Part shown: in pieces, positions 6,156-13,372 of the stretch
Layout of the letters: each line of letters begins with the position of its first letter
Numbering within the stretch: position 1 is the stretch's first letter
Assembly (NCBI GenBank): GCA_938017765.1
Contig: CALIJH010000002.1
Coordinates: 1 to 13,372, forward strand
DNA length: 13,372 nucleotides
Source of the DNA: an uncultured Leptotrichia sp.
Lineage (GTDB): Bacteria; Fusobacteriota; Fusobacteriia; Fusobacteriales; Leptotrichiaceae
Direction: 5' to 3'
Position numbers and translations under genes: made by a program
The notes under the pieces: model-generated
What the model was told of the DNA's origin: nothing
Database searches by the model: none
Seen by the model: the letters and a program-made list of their open reading frames with translations, nothing else

Positions 6156-8318
6156 TTATTTCCTCATTATGTCAACTATATCTTTCATGGACATAAGGTT
6201 ATTGGCAAGCCTTTCAAAATCTTCCCTTTTTCTTATCATAATTCCGAAATGAAGCAGCACATATTTGTTCATATTTTCTTTTACGTGATTTGTATTGACA
6301 TTTATCAGTTCCATTTTATATTCGTTCAGTATTCTTATGATGTCGAGCAGCATTCCGTTTCTCTCTATCGCTTTTACAGTAAAATTGAACTGATATTTGG
6401 TCATCGAATTTGTAGCCTCTTCATCCCAGAAAACTTCGATTTCCCTATCAGGCTCATGCTCCATTAACGAATGAAAATTATCACAGTCGGCTCTGTGTAT
6501 GGCAATCCCTCTACCTCTCGTAACATATCCTCTTATTTCATCTCCCGGCAAAGGATTACAGCATTTGGCAAAACGGTACATAGTATTTTCCGTACCTGAT
6601 ATTCTCACTCCGCCATAGCTTTTTTCCTTACGTCTGTTCCCTTTTTCAGTTTCCTCCTCAAGAACCTGTTCCAGATTTTTTTCTTCCTTTGTTTCAAATT
6701 TATTTAAAAATCCGTCAAGGGACAAATCTCCCACTGCAAATTTATAAAACAGCAGCTCCATTGTAGCTATATTAAATTTTTTCATATACAGGAACACTCT
6801 CTCGTCTTCTTCAAGGTCTTTCAATTTTATCCCGAGTTTATCAAATTCCCTTTCAAGAAGCTGTTCCCCCTCTTTAGTCTTTTCTTCAAATTCCTTATCT
6901 TTAAACCACTTTCTTATTTTTATTTTTGAACCGTGATTATTTACCATATTAATCCAGTCTTTTCCAGGGCCTTTTGTATTTTTCGAAGTCAGAACTTCGA
7001 CTTTATCTCCATTTTCAAGCACTTGGTCTAACTGGACTATTCTGTCATTGACTTTTGCTCCTATAGTTCTGTATCCTATCTGAGTATGCACCTGAAAAGC
7101 AAAATCAAGGGCAGTTGAACCGTTTGCCAGCTCCATTACATCTCCCTTGGGAGTAAATACGAATATTGTCTGATTCAGTACATTTCCTGTGATTGTCTGA
7201 GCAAATTTTTCAGGGTTTTCCGAATTTGTCTCGATTATTTTTTTCACTGCCGCATAATATTGTTCATTTTTTACTTTGGATTTCTTTTCTTTGTATTTCC
7301 AGTGGGCAGCAACCCCGTCTTCGGCTATTCTATGCATTTCAAAAGTTCTTATCTGTATTTCCACATTCTGGTTATTAGGCCCTTTTACAGTAGTATGTAT
7401 CGACTGATAGCCGTTTGACTTGGGAACGGCTATATAATCCTTAAATCTTCCCGAAACAGGCTCGAAAAGATTATGAATTATTCCAAGGACATTATAGCAC
7501 TCTTCTTCTTTATCCACTATTATTCTCATCGCTATAAGATCATTTAGATCGGCAAATTTCTTTTCCTTTTCATACATTTTTCTGTAAATACTGTATAAAT
7601 GCTTCGGTCTACCCGTCACTTCAGATTTTACATTGTGTTTTTTCAGTTCTTCCTTTATTTTTTTAATAATATTCGCCGTGTATCTTTCCCGTTCTTCCCT
7701 TTTTGAATTTACTAAATCACTTATTTCCTTATAGTCTTTAGGATACAAAAATCTAAAACTTATATCTTCCAGCTCCCATTTTATCCTTGCCATACCTATC
7801 CTGTGGGCAATAGGAGCATATATTTCAAGAGTTTCCTTAGACTTTATCTGCTGTTTTTCAGGAGTCATATATTTCAGAGTACGCATATTATGAAGCCTGT
7901 CTGCTAATTTTATAATTACGACCCTTATATCTTCGGACATTGCCACAACCATTTTTCTGATATTTTCTATTTTTTTACTGTCCGTTCTCGGCAAATTTCG
8001 GAGTTTTGTAACTCCGTCAACTAATTTGCTTACATCTTTTCCGAAAGAATACTCTATATCAGGGAGCGTAATCAGTGTATCCTCGACTACATCATGGAGA
8101 ATTCCTGCAACTACGGTATCCGTATCCATTTTCATATCGACGAGTATTTCAGCCACTTCCACAGGATGTAAAATATAGTCCTCTCCGCTTCTTCTTTTCT
8201 GCCCTACGTGAGATTCCGCAGCTAATGTATAAGCCTCCGTTATTTTGTTTATATCGACTTCCAGATTATTTTCCTTTATTCTGTCAATCAGTTTCTGTAA
8301 TAATTTTTTTTCTTCCAT
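6156..8318 (-). CDS. rel: Bifunctional (p)ppGpp synthetase/hydrolase (Rel/SpoT)
   Basis: A 720-residue long RelA-SpoT homologue that makes and degrades the stringent-response alarmone. Seen: hydrolase HD domain with H51, H75-D76 (HDVVEDT) and D140, so hydrolase activity is expected. The synthetase domain has GRPKHLYSIYRKM at 236-248, D260 and GYQSIHTT at 303-310, also intact. Next come the TGS domain (about 384-443), a helical region, the zinc-finger-type segment with C586-C587, H608 and C612, and a C-terminal ACT domain (about 645-720). GGAG seven bases before the ATG supports the start. Both active sites look complete, which fits a single Rel enzyme rather than a RelA/SpoT pair. It lies downstream of apt, separated by 179 bases holding an inverted-repeat element. 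The promoter is not clearly visible. Confidence 0.97.
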   Translation of the reverse strand: MEEKKLLQKLIDRIKENNLEVDINKITEAYTLAAESHVGQKRRSGEDYILHPVEVAEILVDMKMDTDTVVAGILHDVVEDTLITLPDIEYSFGKDVSKLVDGVTKLRNLPRTDSKKIENIRKMVVAMSEDIRVVIIKLADRLHNMRTLKYMTPEKQQIKSKETLEIYAPIAHRIGMARIKWELEDISFRFLYPKDYKEISDLVNSKREERERYTANIIKKIKEELKKHNVKSEVTGRPKHLYSIYRKMYEKEKKFADLNDLIAMRIIVDKEEECYNVLGIIHNLFEPVSGRFKDYIAVPKSNGYQSIHTTVKGPNNQNVEIQIRTFEMHRIAEDGVAAHWKYKEKKSKVKNEQYYAAVKKIIETNSENPEKFAQTITGNVLNQTIFVFTPKGDVMELANGSTALDFAFQVHTQIGYRTIGAKVNDRIVQLDQVLENGDKVEVLTSKNTKGPGKDWINMVNNHGSKIKIRKWFKDKEFEEKTKEGEQLLEREFDKLGIKLKDLEEDERVFLYMKKFNIATMELLFYKFAVGDLSLDGFLNKFETKEEKNLEQVLEEETEKGNRRKEKSYGGVRISGTENTMYRFAKCCNPLPGDEIRGYVTRGRGIAIHRADCDNFHSLMEHEPDREIEVFWDEEATNSMTKYQFNFTVKAIERNGMLLDIIRILNEYKMELINVNTNHVKENMNKYVLLHFGIMIRKREDFERLANNLMSMKDIVDIMRK

Positions 8319-8379
8319 ATCTTTTCTCCGTTTCCTAAAGACAAATCAGTTAAAGTCATCAGCATTTATTAAATAAAAA

Positions 8380-8486
8380 GACTGACTCAAAAAAGCGGAA
8401 AAGCATTTTCACTTTCCTTTCCTAAACCTTGCAATATAGGCATAGGAAATATGAAGACTATGATAAAGTCATCATTTGAGACAGTC
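8380..8486. repeat. Imperfect inverted-repeat element between apt and rel; possible MITE-like remnant or large-loop terminator
   Basis: GACTGACTCAAA (8380-8391) pairs with TTTGAGACAGTC (8475-8486), 11 of 12 positions. Nested within is TTTCCTA (8418-8424) with TAGGAAA (8443-8449), perfect over seven bases. On the minus strand the outer stem is followed by TTTTTATTT, so it could terminate apt transcription. The outer arm, with GGG beyond it (8486-8488 read on minus), resembles transposon ends of the GGGACTGTCTCAAA kind from memory, hence the MITE idea. An RNA leader for rel is a third option. No open reading frame of note lies inside. Confidence 0.5.
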
Positions 8487-8497
8487 CCTGTCGTAAT

Positions 8498-9028
8498 TTA
8501 GTATTGTAATTGAGAATAGACATTATGACCGGATAAAACATCTCTCCCTTTCAAACCTTCAAGTTCAATCATAAAAGCCAGTTCATATATGCTCGCTCCC
8601 AGCATTTCCACTAATTTTACCATAGCGGCAGCAGTTCCCCCTGTCGCAAGCAAATCATCGACAATCAAAACTCTGTCTCCTTTTTTAAAAGAATCTTTAT
8701 GAATTTCTATACTGTTTTTCCCGTATTCAAGCTCGTATTCGACTTTTACAGTTTCAGCAGGAAGTTTTCCTACCTTTCTTGCAGGAACAAAGCCCGCTCC
8801 AATGTTATAAGCGATAGCGGCACCGAAAATAAACCCTCTCGCATCTGCTCCTAAAACATAGTCGATTCCTTTGTCTTTATATCTTTCAGTAAAATCTTTT
8901 ATAACAATATGAAGCCCCTTTTTATCTTTCAATGCAGTTGTAATATCTCTAAATATAATACCTTTTTCAGGAAAATCAGGAATAGTTCTTACTAATCCTT
9001 CCACTTCTTTTTTTTCTTCAGCTGTCAT
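8498..9028 (-). CDS. apt: Adenine phosphoribosyltransferase (Apt)
   Basis: Purine salvage enzyme converting adenine and PRPP to AMP and pyrophosphate in the cytoplasm. The 176-residue length is usual. Seen: IPDFPEKGIIFRDIT near 16-30, typical of the Apt N terminus, the ADARGFIFGA segment (61-70), and the PRPP-binding motif LIVDDLLATGGT at 121-132. GGAGG five bases before the ATG at 9028 fixes the start. It begins 9 bases after the Nudix gene and is probably the last gene of the accB run, with a terminator-like inverted repeat downstream. It sits next to rel; in several bacteria apt and rel are neighbours, which fits shared purine nucleotide metabolism. Confidence 0.97.
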   Translation of the reverse strand: MTAEEKKEVEGLVRTIPDFPEKGIIFRDITTALKDKKGLHIVIKDFTERYKDKGIDYVLGADARGFIFGAAIAYNIGAGFVPARKVGKLPAETVKVEYELEYGKNSIEIHKDSFKKGDRVLIVDDLLATGGTAAAMVKLVEMLGASIYELAFMIELEGLKGRDVLSGHNVYSQLQY

Positions 9029-9037
9029 TTTTTCCTC

Positions 9038-9490
9038 CTATTTATCCCATAACAGACCTAAATACGGGACTATTTTTTCTTTATTTAATAATTGTATTAT
9101 CTGTTCTTTTATATTTGGATATAATTTTATATTTTTTATTTCCTCTTTTTTAAAAAATCTCAAATCAGTGAGCATTTCTTCATTTCCCAGTTTTAAACTT
9201 ATTTCTGAAAAATTTTTTCTCTTAATCTTAAAATATAAATTTATTACATGTTTTTTTTTATCGGGAGCTATTGTTTCTGAAAGAAAAAGAAAACTCTCGA
9301 CTTCTATATCCAGATTTGTTTCTTCCTTGTATTCCCTGATAAGAGATTCGGCTGTACTTTCTCCCCAGTCAACTCCTCCGCCGGGTACAAGCCAATATTT
9401 TTTATCATTTTTCGTATGTTCTATCAAAAGTATTTCATCATTTTCTATTAAAATTCCTGCAACTCTCACTCGTGGCCTAATCGTCTCCAT
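9038..9490 (-). CDS. Nudix hydrolase
   Basis: A 150-residue single-domain Nudix hydrolase. The Nudix box is complete: G38, E44, then R52-E53 and E56-E57 (REYKEETNL), with N59 where glycine is common. These residues bind the metal and cleave a nucleoside diphosphate linked to another moiety. The substrate cannot be read from sequence; nucleotide clean-up or sugar-nucleotide hydrolysis are options. The start at 9490 (METIRPRVRV) is chosen because AAAGGG lies about 9-10 bases upstream and the conserved domain begins at once. An ATG at 9508 would add six residues but has no clear ribosome site. It overlaps the 3' end of the CorC-type gene by 14 bases and is followed by apt after 9 bases, so it is co-transcribed with them. 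Confidence 0.88.
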   Translation of the reverse strand: METIRPRVRVAGILIENDEILLIEHTKNDKKYWLVPGGGVDWGESTAESLIREYKEETNLDIEVESFLFLSETIAPDKKKHVINLYFKIKRKNFSEISLKLGNEEMLTDLRFFKKEEIKNIKLYPNIKEQIIQLLNKEKIVPYLGLLWDK

Positions 9491-10799
9491 TATCTGTTTC
9501 CCTTTCATTATTTTTTTCGGTAATTACTACCCTTATTTTCTCTATTCTTTTATTATCAACTTCCATTACCTTCAAAATAAATCCGTTTCCTTTTACCTGA
9601 TCTCCTACTTCGGCAACTTTTCCCAGTTCATCCTGAACATAACCCGAAACTGTATCGTATTCTTCGGAAATAGGAATATCTGTCTCAAGCTCCTCATTCA
9701 GCTCTTCTATTACCGTATCTCCCTTTATATCATAAATGGTTTCTTTTATCTGCTGAATGTTCTCTTCCTCCTGATCAAATTCATCCCTGATTTCTCCTAC
9801 AATTTCTTCAAGTAAATCTTCGATAGTTACTATCCCCAAAGTACCTCCGTATTCATCAATTATTATTGCCATATGAGACTGTTTTCTTTTAAATTCTTCG
9901 AGTAACTCTACCAATGTTTTTGTTGTCGGTACAAAATAAGTTTCTTTCATAAGCTCTTTAATCTTCAAATCGGAATTTTTCACTTTATCATATTTTATCA
10001 AATCTTTCATATAGACTATCCCGACTATTTTATCTATGGTTTCATTATATACGGGTATTCTTGAAAATCCCTGCTCAACCACCTCATCCCAGACTTCTCC
10101 CAATGTCTTTTCCATATCAAGAGCAAAAACCATTGTTCTCGGTGTAAGTATTTCCTTGACCGTAGTATCTGAAAATTCGAAAATACTGTGTATCATCTCT
10201 TCTTCGCCCTCTTCGATTACTCCTACTTCGGTACCCTCTTTTACAAAAGTCTTTATATCTTCCTCAGTAATTTCAAACATCTGTTCTTTCGCTTTTATTC
10301 CGAATAGTTTAATTATTATCTTCGATATTTCAAGAAAAAACAGAATTATCGGTCTTAAGACAATCCTTACTGTATTTAACGGTACTATAAATGTTCTGGA
10401 CATTTTAGATACATTATTTTTTGCAAATACTCTCGGTGTAATTTCAGTAATCAAAAGCATTATAATTACTATAACAACATATACTGTAAACATATAAAAA
10501 GACTTACTTATATGATTGAAAAAAAGATTATAATGACTTTCTGCCAACATTACCGATATATACACGAGAAATACGTATACAGCCGTCTTTCCTAATAAAA
10601 GAGTTGCCAAAAGTTCATTGGGATTTTTCAACCATAGCCTTAATAATTTCGCCTCTTTTGAGTCTTTTTCCCTAATTTCTCCTCCTATATGTATTCTTTT
10701 AAGAGACGTCAATGCAGCCTCTGCTGCCGAGAAAAAAGCAGATAAAAACAATAATATAATCAATAATATAATTTTTATCCAAATCCTCTGTTCTTCCAA
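9477..10799 (-). CDS. CorC/HlyC-type membrane protein (DUF21, paired CBS, CorC_HlyC domains)
   Basis: A 440-residue inner-membrane protein of the hemolysin-C/CorC/CNNM-like family, linked in characterised members to magnesium or other divalent cation transport. Seen: four hydrophobic segments at about 8-30, 65-85, 100-120 and 135-155 (DUF21). Two CBS domains span about 210-335, with TPRTMVFALD at the first and IIIDEYGGTLGIVTIEDLLEEIVGEIRDE-type sequence at the second (positions 312-341). A C-terminal CorC_HlyC domain follows (about 355-430). CBS domains usually sense adenine nucleotides, giving a loose link to apt nearby. The start appears to be TTG at 10797-10799: GGAAGGTG lies at 10809-10816, and a stop codon sits three codons upstream in frame. 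It follows accB by 19 bases and overlaps the Nudix gene. The transported ion is not determined. Confidence 0.93.
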   Translation of the reverse strand: MEEQRIWIKIILLIILLFLSAFFSAAEAALTSLKRIHIGGEIREKDSKEAKLLRLWLKNPNELLATLLLGKTAVYVFLVYISVMLAESHYNLFFNHISKSFYMFTVYVVIVIIMLLITEITPRVFAKNNVSKMSRTFIVPLNTVRIVLRPIILFFLEISKIIIKLFGIKAKEQMFEITEEDIKTFVKEGTEVGVIEEGEEEMIHSIFEFSDTTVKEILTPRTMVFALDMEKTLGEVWDEVVEQGFSRIPVYNETIDKIVGIVYMKDLIKYDKVKNSDLKIKELMKETYFVPTTKTLVELLEEFKRKQSHMAIIIDEYGGTLGIVTIEDLLEEIVGEIRDEFDQEEENIQQIKETIYDIKGDTVIEELNEELETDIPISEEYDTVSGYVQDELGKVAEVGDQVKGNGFILKVMEVDNKRIEKIRVVITEKNNERETDNGDD

Positions 10800-10818
10800 A
10801 ATATATTACACCTTCCTT

Positions 10819-11304
10819 TTATTCTATTATAACTAAAGCCTGACCTTTTTTTATCGCATCTCCGTCTTTTACCAATATTTTTTTCACTTTTCCTGAAACT
10901 GAAGATTTTACTTCATTCATAAGTTTCATCGCTTCCACGATACACAATGTCTGTCCCTCGGTTACTCTGTCTCCCTCTTTGATAAAAGGTGCCGATGTAG
11001 GCGACGGAGCTATATAAAACGTTCCTACCATTGGTGATTCGATTTTTGTTCCGCTTATTTCTTCAGTAGCTGCAACTGCTTCCGTAACTGTCGGAGCTGC
11101 CTCTGCGATTTCTTCCTGAGATGTTGGGTTGCTTAACCCTGCCTGCATATTCACAGGAGCTCCACCGTAAAATACTGCTCTTTTTTCTTTTTCCTTTTTT
11201 CTTATCTGTACTTCAAAGTTGTTTTCTTCATACTGAACCACATTCAACTTGTTTTCATTCATGCTTTTAGCCAGTTCTTTTATAAATTTTATTTTTTCTT
11301 TCAT
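10819..11304 (-). CDS. accB: Biotin carboxyl carrier protein of acetyl-CoA carboxylase (AccB)
   Basis: Carries the biotin that shuttles carboxyl groups in the first step of fatty-acid synthesis. The 161-residue length is typical. Seen: an N-terminal AccB-type helix and beta segment (1-40), an Ala/Glu/Thr-rich flexible linker (about 55-85), and a biotinyl domain (about 88-161). The domain carries the EAMKLMNE motif; K127 is the biotin attachment site, and SPTSAPFI (101-108) forms the AccB-type thumb. GGAGGG nine bases upstream supports the ATG at 11304. No accC, accA or accD follows, unlike many genomes where accB and accC are adjacent; here the next genes are a membrane CBS protein, a Nudix hydrolase and apt. 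A biotin subunit of a decarboxylase is less likely, given the N-terminal region and thumb. Confidence 0.94.
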   Translation of the reverse strand: MKEKIKFIKELAKSMNENKLNVVQYEENNFEVQIRKKEKEKRAVFYGGAPVNMQAGLSNPTSQEEIAEAAPTVTEAVAATEEISGTKIESPMVGTFYIAPSPTSAPFIKEGDRVTEGQTLCIVEAMKLMNEVKSSVSGKVKKILVKDGDAIKKGQALVIIE

Positions 11305-11417
11305 GAAGTTACTCCCTCCGATTTTTATGTTTCCTTATTTTTTATATTATTTAAATTTCGTGTTACTCAATGTTCTTTAAATTTTTTCGTTTTTTTGGAT
11401 TATTCTTTTAGTTCTTT

Positions 11418-11446
11418 ATTATACAATTAAAAATATTCCATTGCCA
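11418..11446 (-). promoter_or_regulatory. Possible promoter upstream of accB
   Basis: Minus strand: TATAAT (11418-11423) with TGGCAA (11441-11446) 17 bases upstream. The -10 is perfect and the -35 weak (three of six). An alternative closer to the gene is TTGAGT near 11366-11371 with TATAAA 18 bases on. The 182-base gap after folD suggests a separate transcript for accB, though I see no good terminator for folD. Confidence 0.35.
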
Positions 11447-11486
11447 TTTGAAAATACTATTGAAAAAACTATTTCTTTTCCCTGAA

Positions 11487-12338
11487 TTATTTTTCCACTT
11501 TATTGACATAAGATTTAAAAGTATTCTTTATCAGGCTCGCTATTGTCATAGGCCCTACTCCTCCGGGTACAGGAGTTATATAACCCGCTTTTTCAGATAC
11601 TTCTTCATAATCCACATCGCCACAGAGCTTTCCGTTTACTCTATTTATCCCTACATCAATTACAACTGCTCCTTCTTTTATATCTTCTCCCTTTATAAAA
11701 TTTGGAACTCCGACAGCAGCTATAACAATATCGGCATTTCTGATTTTTTCCTTTGTATTTTTAGTCTTTGTATTACACACCTGTACCGTGGCACTTTTTT
11801 CTATGAAAAGAATGGCGGCGGGTTTGCCTACTATATTGCTTCTTCCTATGATTACAGTATCTTTCCCCGCAGGGTCTATACCATATTCATCCAAGAGCTG
11901 CATTATCCCGTAAGGAGTGCACGGTAAAAATCCCGTTTTATCTCCTATTATCATTTTCCCAAGATTTACGGAATGAAATCCGTCCACATCTTTTTCAGGA
12001 GAAATAGCATTTATTATTTTAAGCTCGTCTATATGTACAGGTAACGGCAACTGTACCAGTATACCGTCTATTTTATCATCTTTGTTCAATTTTTCAATTT
12101 CTTCTATTAAATCTTTTTCGGTTACATTTTCATCAAGTTTTATTGTCCGTGAATAAATTCCGGCTGTTTCACATGCCTTTATTTTGTTTTTCACATATAT
12201 TTCCGATGCAGAATTATCTCCCGCCATAATTACAGCAAGACCTGCTGCTCTTCCATACTTATCTTTCAGCAATTTATGTTCTTTTTCTATATATGCCAGA
12301 GTTTTCTGGGCGATTCCTTTCCCGTCTATTTTTATCAA
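11487..12338 (-). CDS. folD: Bifunctional methylenetetrahydrofolate dehydrogenase/cyclohydrolase (FolD)
   Basis: Interconverts 5,10-methylene-, methenyl- and 10-formyl-tetrahydrofolate, supplying one-carbon units for purines and for formylation of initiator tRNA. The 283-residue length is normal. Seen: the catalytic Y48/K52 pair in YVKNKIKACE, Q96 in LVQLPLP, PEKDVDGFH (114-122), PCTPYGIM (139-146), the dinucleotide-binding IGRSNIVGKP (164-173), and C-terminal PVPGGVGPMT (256-265). All active-site motifs are present. The start is TTG at 12336-12338, with GGAGG at 12345-12349 six bases before it inside the end of rex. No closer ATG fits the conserved N terminus. It starts one base after the rex stop, so the two are co-transcribed. 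The function links naturally to fmt, two genes upstream, which uses 10-formyl-THF. Confidence 0.96.
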   Translation of the reverse strand: MIKIDGKGIAQKTLAYIEKEHKLLKDKYGRAAGLAVIMAGDNSASEIYVKNKIKACETAGIYSRTIKLDENVTEKDLIEEIEKLNKDDKIDGILVQLPLPVHIDELKIINAISPEKDVDGFHSVNLGKMIIGDKTGFLPCTPYGIMQLLDEYGIDPAGKDTVIIGRSNIVGKPAAILFIEKSATVQVCNTKTKNTKEKIRNADIVIAAVGVPNFIKGEDIKEGAVVIDVGINRVNGKLCGDVDYEEVSEKAGYITPVPGGVGPMTIASLIKNTFKSYVNKVEK

Positions 12339-12339
12339 A

Positions 12340-12996
12340 TTATTCCTCCTTATTGTTACTGTTTAGCCTCCAGAAATTCAGCTCCTGAAGTTTGGCAGAA
12401 ATATCCATATCCACAACTACAATATTTTTCGGTAATTCCAGTTTATATGTAGTCATATTCAGTATAGCTTTTATTCCGTCTTTTATAAGTTTTTCGGCAG
12501 CTACTTGTGCCTGTTCCTTTACGACTGCCAATATAGCTGTTTCAACTGTATCCGTAGAATTTTTTATAAACTCCCCTACAGTGTCCACATCTCTTATTTC
12601 CATTTTCAAATCAGAAATTTTTACCCCGATTTTTTCTCTGTCTTTATCAAATACCCCGACTATTTTAAAGCCTTTTCCTAATACTTTGCTGTTCGATGTT
12701 ATCATTTCTCCCATTTTTCCGTGTCCTACTATGATAACATCATTTACTTTGTTTATTCCTAAAATTTCTTCGATGATTTCAATTAATTTTTCAATATCGT
12801 ATCCTTTTCCCCTGACGCCAAATTCCCCAAATGTCGACAAGTCTTTTCTGACTTGTGCCGATGTGGTGTCCATTATTTTTGAAAGCTCTATCGAATTTAT
12901 GCCTTCTTCGTATTTTCTTACTTCCTTTAAAATTGATAAATAATCTGTGAGTCGCTGGACTACTCTATCTGATATATCGCTTTTCTTCAACTTCAT
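12340..12996 (-). CDS. rex: Redox-sensing transcriptional repressor Rex
   Basis: A homodimeric repressor that senses the NADH/NAD ratio and controls fermentative and respiratory genes in low-GC bacteria. The 218-residue length is typical. Seen: an N-terminal winged-helix domain (about 1-80) with TSAQVRKDLSTFGEFGVRGKGY (positions 45-66), the highly conserved recognition region; a Rossmann domain with GHGKMG at 91-96 as the glycine-rich NAD(H) loop; and a C-terminal helix (about 200-210) used in domain swapping. AGGAGG five to six bases before the ATG fixes the start. It lies 102 bases downstream of fmt and one base upstream of folD. I see no Rex-type operator (TTGTGAA inverted arms) in the upstream gap, so self-regulation is not evident. 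Confidence 0.96.
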   Translation of the reverse strand: MKLKKSDISDRVVQRLTDYLSILKEVRKYEEGINSIELSKIMDTTSAQVRKDLSTFGEFGVRGKGYDIEKLIEIIEEILGINKVNDVIIVGHGKMGEMITSNSKVLGKGFKIVGVFDKDREKIGVKISDLKMEIRDVDTVGEFIKNSTDTVETAILAVVKEQAQVAAEKLIKDGIKAILNMTTYKLELPKNIVVVDMDISAKLQELNFWRLNSNNKEE

Positions 12997-13031
12997 CTGT
13001 TTCCTCCTAAATAGTTAAATTTATTCTGACG

Positions 13032-13082
13032 ATTATATTACTTATCATTGAGTCTTTTCATATCAGTTTATATTATATCAGT
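13032..13082 (-). promoter_or_regulatory. Candidate rex promoter region with repeated CTGATAT elements
   Basis: Minus strand: two TATAAT hexamers lie at 13072-13077 and 13032-13037. The nearer one has TGAAAA (13055-13060) 17 bases upstream, a weak -35. ATATCAGT occurs twice in direct orientation on the plus strand, at 13060-13067 and 13075-13082, 15 bases apart. Which -10 is used is unclear. Confidence 0.35.
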
Positions 13083-13098
13083 CCTTTTATAGCAGTTG

Positions 13099-13372
13099 TT
13101 ACATTAATTTATCCCCTAAAAGCAGTTTTCTCCCGTTTATAATATCCGTCCCTTTTTGGATTTTTTTACCTTCAAATTTTATCTCTGTAAGTATTATTCC
13201 GCCATTTCCGACTTTTACCACAGGACCTTTTTTATTTATGATTTCGACAATTTCTCCGAATTCTCCGTCATATATTTTTTCAATTTTTTCTCCTTTGTAT
13301 ATTTTAATGTTTTCATTCTTCCCGTTAAAAGTATATGCTGTCGGAAAAGGATTTAACCCCCTTATTTTATTA
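13099..13372 (-). CDS. fmt: Methionyl-tRNA formyltransferase (Fmt), C-terminal part; 5' end beyond window
   Basis: The last 90 residues are visible. The enzyme formylates the initiator Met-tRNA using 10-formyl-tetrahydrofolate. Seen: RGLNPFPTAYT at the start, matching the conserved RGLNPWPGA-type segment that opens the Fmt C-terminal domain. A beta-rich OB-like domain follows, ending RKLLLGDKLM before a TAA at 13099-13101. The Fmt catalytic N-terminal domain lies to the right of the window, so activity cannot be judged. The rex-folD pair follows in the same direction after 102 bases. The family call rests mainly on the RGLNP motif and the fold pattern. Confidence 0.85.
   Translation of the reverse strand, partial: NKIRGLNPFPTAYTFNGKNENIKIYKGEKIEKIYDGEFGEIVEIINKKGPVVKVGNGGIILTEIKFEGKKIQKGTDIINGRKLLLGDKLM

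Noticed and set aside
9168..9815. 215-codon plus-strand open frame opposite the Nudix and CorC-type genes
   Set aside because: It spans two real, family-assigned genes on the minus strand. The Phe/Ile/Ser/Tyr-rich translation is what an AT-rich antisense strand gives, so its apparent membrane segments are not evidence of a gene.
11449..11472. Two tandem 12-base units (TGAAAATACTAT / TGAAAAAACTAT) after folD
   Set aside because: Only two imperfect, AT-rich copies; this fits simple slippage and shows no sign of function.
12997..13098. Search for a Rex operator upstream of rex
   Set aside because: No TTGTGAA/TTCACAA-type inverted arms are visible, so autoregulation is not claimed.

Overview
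This is a low-GC bacterial chromosomal window in which every recognisable gene but one lies on the minus strand. The gene content is core housekeeping plus one small stress-type module at the left edge. The AT-rich composition and gene families fit Fusobacteriota, with a Leptotrichia-like organism as my best guess, or a low-GC Firmicute. No rRNA or species marker is present, so this placement is an inference. I see no phage genes, transposase, CRISPR array, tRNA or rRNA.

Left edge (1-1623, minus): a macrodomain ADP-ribosyl hydrolase followed by an overlapping class M sirtuin (SirTM) that runs off the window. In other bacteria this pair attaches and removes ADP-ribose on a lipoylated GcvH-like protein. 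The pair is preceded by a strong promoter (-35 TAGACA, 17-bp spacer, -10 TATAAT). A perfect 8-bp inverted repeat fills the spacer and enters the -10, so it looks like a repressor operator. The only plus-strand gene (1792-2952) is divergent and encodes an exported, helical-repeat protein with an N-terminal Cys-Pro motif.

Middle (3156-8318, minus): rel (bifunctional ppGpp synthetase/hydrolase), tgt (queuosine tRNA modification), ylxM and ffh (signal recognition particle), ending in a hairpin terminator near 3156-3199. The tgt-ylxM-ffh genes are tightly packed, and ylxM and ffh overlap by one base.

Right-middle (8380-11304, minus): accB (biotin carboxyl carrier protein), a CorC/HlyC-type membrane CBS protein, a Nudix hydrolase and apt form a compact run. 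It is followed by a roughly 107-bp imperfect inverted-repeat element that separates it from rel.

Right edge (11487-13372, minus): the C-terminal end of fmt, then rex (NADH-sensing repressor) and folD, which are separated by one base. folD and the CorC-type gene both appear to start at TTG with good Shine-Dalgarno sequences.

The least ordinary parts are the SirTM/macrodomain module with its candidate operator, the exported CPIG-motif protein opposite it, and the inverted-repeat element upstream of rel.
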